From assembly GCA_001313065.1 (NCBI GenBank), contig BBFD01000171.1:1-9004 (forward strand): DNA of 9,004 nt, in the 5' to 3' direction. Position 1 is the stretch's first letter, and each line of letters begins with the position of its first letter. Origin of the DNA: Silvimonas sp. JCM 19000 (GTDB lineage: Bacteria; Pseudomonadota; Gammaproteobacteria; Burkholderiales; Chitinibacteraceae). The notes under the pieces are model-generated. The model ran no database searches and was not told the DNA's origin. It saw only the letters and a list, made by a program, of their open reading frames with translations. The position numbers and the translations under genes were made by a program. Positions 7,672 to 9,004 of the stretch are shown piece by piece.

Positions 7672-8656
7672 GCAAAACAAAGAACTGATCCTGTCGGTGC
7701 GCGACGTTAAAGTGCACTTTCAGGTACGCCAGGGCAATACATGGCCGTGGCAACCGTCGCGCACGCTGAAGGCGGTGGACGGGGTGTCGTTTGACTTGTA
7801 CGCCGGCGAGACGCTGGGCGTGGTGGGCGAATCGGGCTGCGGCAAATCCACGCTGTCACGCGCAATGCTGAATCTGATTCCGGCCACGGCGGGCAGCATC
7901 GTCTGGCTGGGTAAAGAAATGCGTGGTGCCAGCCATGGCGACTGGCAGAGCGCGCGCAAAGATATCCAGATGATCTTCCAGGATCCGCTGGCGTCGCTCA
8001 ACCCGCGCATGACCGTGGCACAAATCATCGCCGAGCCGCTGCGCACGCATAAGCCCGAGCTGTCCAACGACGAAGTGATGCAACGCGTGCGTGCCATCAT
8101 GGTGCGCGTGGGCTTGCGTGAGCAGCAGATCAACCGCTACCCGCACGAGTTTTCCGGCGGCCAGGCCCAGCGTATCGGCATCGCCCGCGCGCTGATCCTG
8201 GAACCCAAGCTGGTGATTTGCGATGAGCCGGTGTCGGCGCTGGACGTGTCGATTCAGGCGCAGATCATCAACTTGCTGAAGGAACTGCAGCGCGAGATGG
8301 GCCTGGCGCTGATCTTTATCGCGCACGATCTGGCGGTGGTGAAGCACATCAGTGATCGCGTGCTGGTGATGTATCTGGGCCACGTGATGGAGCTGGCCAC
8401 CAAGGAAGCGCTGTACGCGCGACCGACGCATCCGTATACCCAGGCGCTGATGTCGGCCATTCCGCTGCCGGACCCGGAACTGGAAAAGGCCAAGGTCATC
8501 CAGATTCTGCAGGGCGATCTGCCCTCGCCGATCAATCCGCCGTCTGGCTGCGTGTTCCGCACGCGCTGCCCGCGCGCGATTGAGGATTGCGCCAAAACCG
8601 TCCCGCCGCTGCACGAATCGCAGCCCGGCACGCTGGTCGCCTGCATCCGCGCGTAA
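7664..8656 (+). CDS. oppF: Oligopeptide ABC transporter ATP-binding subunit OppF, intact
   Basis: OppF is the partner ATPase of OppD. It is the only complete protein gene of the window that reads without a break: 330 residues, normal for the family. The ATG at 7664 overlaps the last 8 nt of oppD, with GAGGTGG upstream, so translation is probably coupled. Walker A GESGCGKS is at residues 55-62, Q-loop glutamine at 106 (FQDPLASLNP), signature SGGQA at 164-168, Walker B LVICDEP at 183-189, and H-loop histidine at 221. The C-terminal oligopeptide-transporter extension has four cysteines (296, 302, 309, 327), the arrangement known in this family to hold an iron-sulfur cluster. The last nine codons with the stop occur again 213 bp downstream at 8839-8871. 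The gene contains no A or T run longer than four, which fits its freedom from the homopolymer breaks seen in the other opp genes. Confidence 0.97.
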   Translation: MAEQNKELILSVRDVKVHFQVRQGNTWPWQPSRTLKAVDGVSFDLYAGETLGVVGESGCGKSTLSRAMLNLIPATAGSIVWLGKEMRGASHGDWQSARKDIQMIFQDPLASLNPRMTVAQIIAEPLRTHKPELSNDEVMQRVRAIMVRVGLREQQINRYPHEFSGGQAQRIGIARALILEPKLVICDEPVSALDVSIQAQIINLLKELQREMGLALIFIAHDLAVVKHISDRVLVMYLGHVMELATKEALYARPTHPYTQALMSAIPLPDPELEKAKVIQILQGDLPSPINPPSGCVFRTRCPRAIEDCAKTVPPLHESQPGTLVACIRA

Positions 8657-8678
8657 ACACTGCGTCCGCAAAGGCGCC

Positions 8679-8802
8679 GTAGGGTGCGTTACCCCGCAGG
8701 GCAACGCACAGTTCGGCTATGCCATAGACGGCGCACGACCCCGGTGGGGCCGAGGCTATCGCCTCAAAATGTGCGTTGCCCCTGCGGGGTAACGCACCCT
8801 AC
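8679..8802. repeat. GTAG-type inverted palindrome pair (REP/BIME-like) downstream of oppF
   Basis: The left arm (8679-8709) begins GTAGGGTGCGTTACCCC. The right arm (8771-8802) is its inverted complement, differing by one G in a G run. Each arm folds alone: GTGCGTT pairs with AACGCAC around CCC/GGG. The 61-bp centre contains a smaller hairpin, GAGGC-TATC-GCCTC. A 5' GTAG tetranucleotide followed by a hairpin is a hallmark of REP sequences mobilised by RAYT (REP-associated tyrosine) transposases. I apply this by resemblance only; no such transposase is in the window. There is no T tract, so it is not a standard terminator. Confidence 0.75.
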
Positions 8803-8838
8803 CACCGGCCTGTTTAGTCTGGATCGCGTCAAACCATG

Positions 8839-8871
8839 CGGCACGCTGGTCGCGTGCATCCGCGCGTAAAC
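8839..8871 (+). repeat. Second copy of the oppF 3' end (33-bp direct repeat)
   Basis: Positions 8839-8871 match the end of oppF at 8626-8658 at 32 of 33 bases, including the stop codon and 3 nt beyond it. In the oppF frame both encode GTLVACIRA and stop. The single difference (GCC to GCG) is a synonymous third-position change in an alanine codon. The repeat flanks the GTAG-type palindrome pair on its far side. It is not a gene: the frame upstream of it resembles nothing I recognise. Confidence 0.85.
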
Positions 8872-8872
8872 G

Positions 8873-8968
8873 CATAGGGTGGGTCTGGACCCACCATTCA
8901 AAGCCAGCGAGAGATTTGCTGTTGCATGCTTCTCTGCGGCATTGGGTGGTGGGTCTGGACCCACCTAT
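8873..8968. repeat. Extragenic element with palindromic inverted ends, copy 2
   Basis: This is the second copy of the element at 2444-2541. It starts CATAGGGTGGGTCTGGACCC and ends with a GGTGGGTC..GACCCACC palindrome and TATA. Shared interior blocks include CAAAG, GAGATT, GCATGCTTCTC and GTGGTGGGTCT. The outer right end is slightly degraded (CCTATA instead of CCCTATG). It starts 2 nt after the duplicated oppF tail. Confidence 0.8.
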
Positions 8969-8992
8969 ACAAGCTACCCGCCAGCCGGTTCG

Positions 8993-9004
8993 GTCTGGAT
9001 CGCG
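8993..9004 (+). repeat. Start of a possible further repeat unit at the right edge
   Basis: The last 12 bases of the window, GTCTGGATCGCG, also occur at 8817-8828, where they lead into the second copy of the oppF tail. Weak similarity extends a few bases to the left. If it continues beyond the window, the tail-plus-palindrome unit is tandemly repeated. Twelve bases at an edge are suggestive only. Confidence 0.35.

Noticed and set aside
7856..8704. Minus-strand 282-codon frame antisense to oppF
   Set aside because: It mirrors oppF with Arg/His/Gln-rich composition and has no family features.
8684..8869. Short protein ending TLVACIRA downstream of oppF
   Set aside because: The frame runs through the palindrome pair and only its last codons match OppF; this is a repeat, not a gene.
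8873..9004. Repeats at the right end as a CRISPR array
   Set aside because: The units are long, internally palindromic and of unequal spacing, with no regular repeat-spacer pattern and no cas gene in view.

Overview
The window looks like a moderately GC-rich proteobacterial chromosome. A betaproteobacterium, perhaps of the Neisseriales type, is my guess from the GC level, the style of the extragenic palindromes and the close resemblance of the proteins to enterobacterial Gnd and Opp. No taxonomic marker here settles it. Content is core metabolism and transport; I see no phage, insertion sequence, CRISPR array or defence system.

Layout. Positions 1-238 (minus strand) hold the start of a single-pass, Pro/Ala-rich membrane protein resembling the N-terminus of a TonB-type energy transducer; it runs off the left edge. 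A divergent intergenic region follows, with one promoter for that gene and one for a tRNA-Gly(CCC) gene (397-469), which ends at a strong intrinsic terminator (480-514). Next is gnd (946-2356), 6-phosphogluconate dehydrogenase, with its own terminator (2408-2438) and a 98-bp element bounded by inverted palindromes (2444-2541). After about 500 bp without a recognisable gene comes an oligopeptide ABC importer operon, oppA-oppB-oppC-oppD-oppF (3040-8656), in the same gene order as in E. coli. A GC-rich hairpin separates oppA from oppB; the later genes are tightly packed or overlapping. Downstream of oppF lie a GTAG-type palindrome pair (8679-8802), a 33-bp second copy of the oppF 3' end including its stop codon (8839-8871), and a second copy of the 98-bp element (8873-8968).

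How the genes work together. OppA captures peptides in the periplasm, OppB and OppC form the channel, and OppD and OppF are the paired ATPases. Gnd supplies NADPH and ribulose-5-phosphate and is not functionally tied to opp.

Most striking oddity. As written, gnd, oppA, oppB, oppC and oppD are all interrupted by small indels; only oppF reads through. There are 15 frame breaks. Eight lie in A or T runs that are one or two bases too long: six A6 runs in oppA where A5 restores the frame, a T7 run at the oppB start and an A7 run at the oppD start. The other seven are one-base losses next to C residues. After correction every protein has normal family length and intact motifs. This points to homopolymer length errors in the sequence or assembly, not to decay or programmed frameshifting. 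I found no convincing undescribed system. The best biological lead is the modular repeat structure after oppF.
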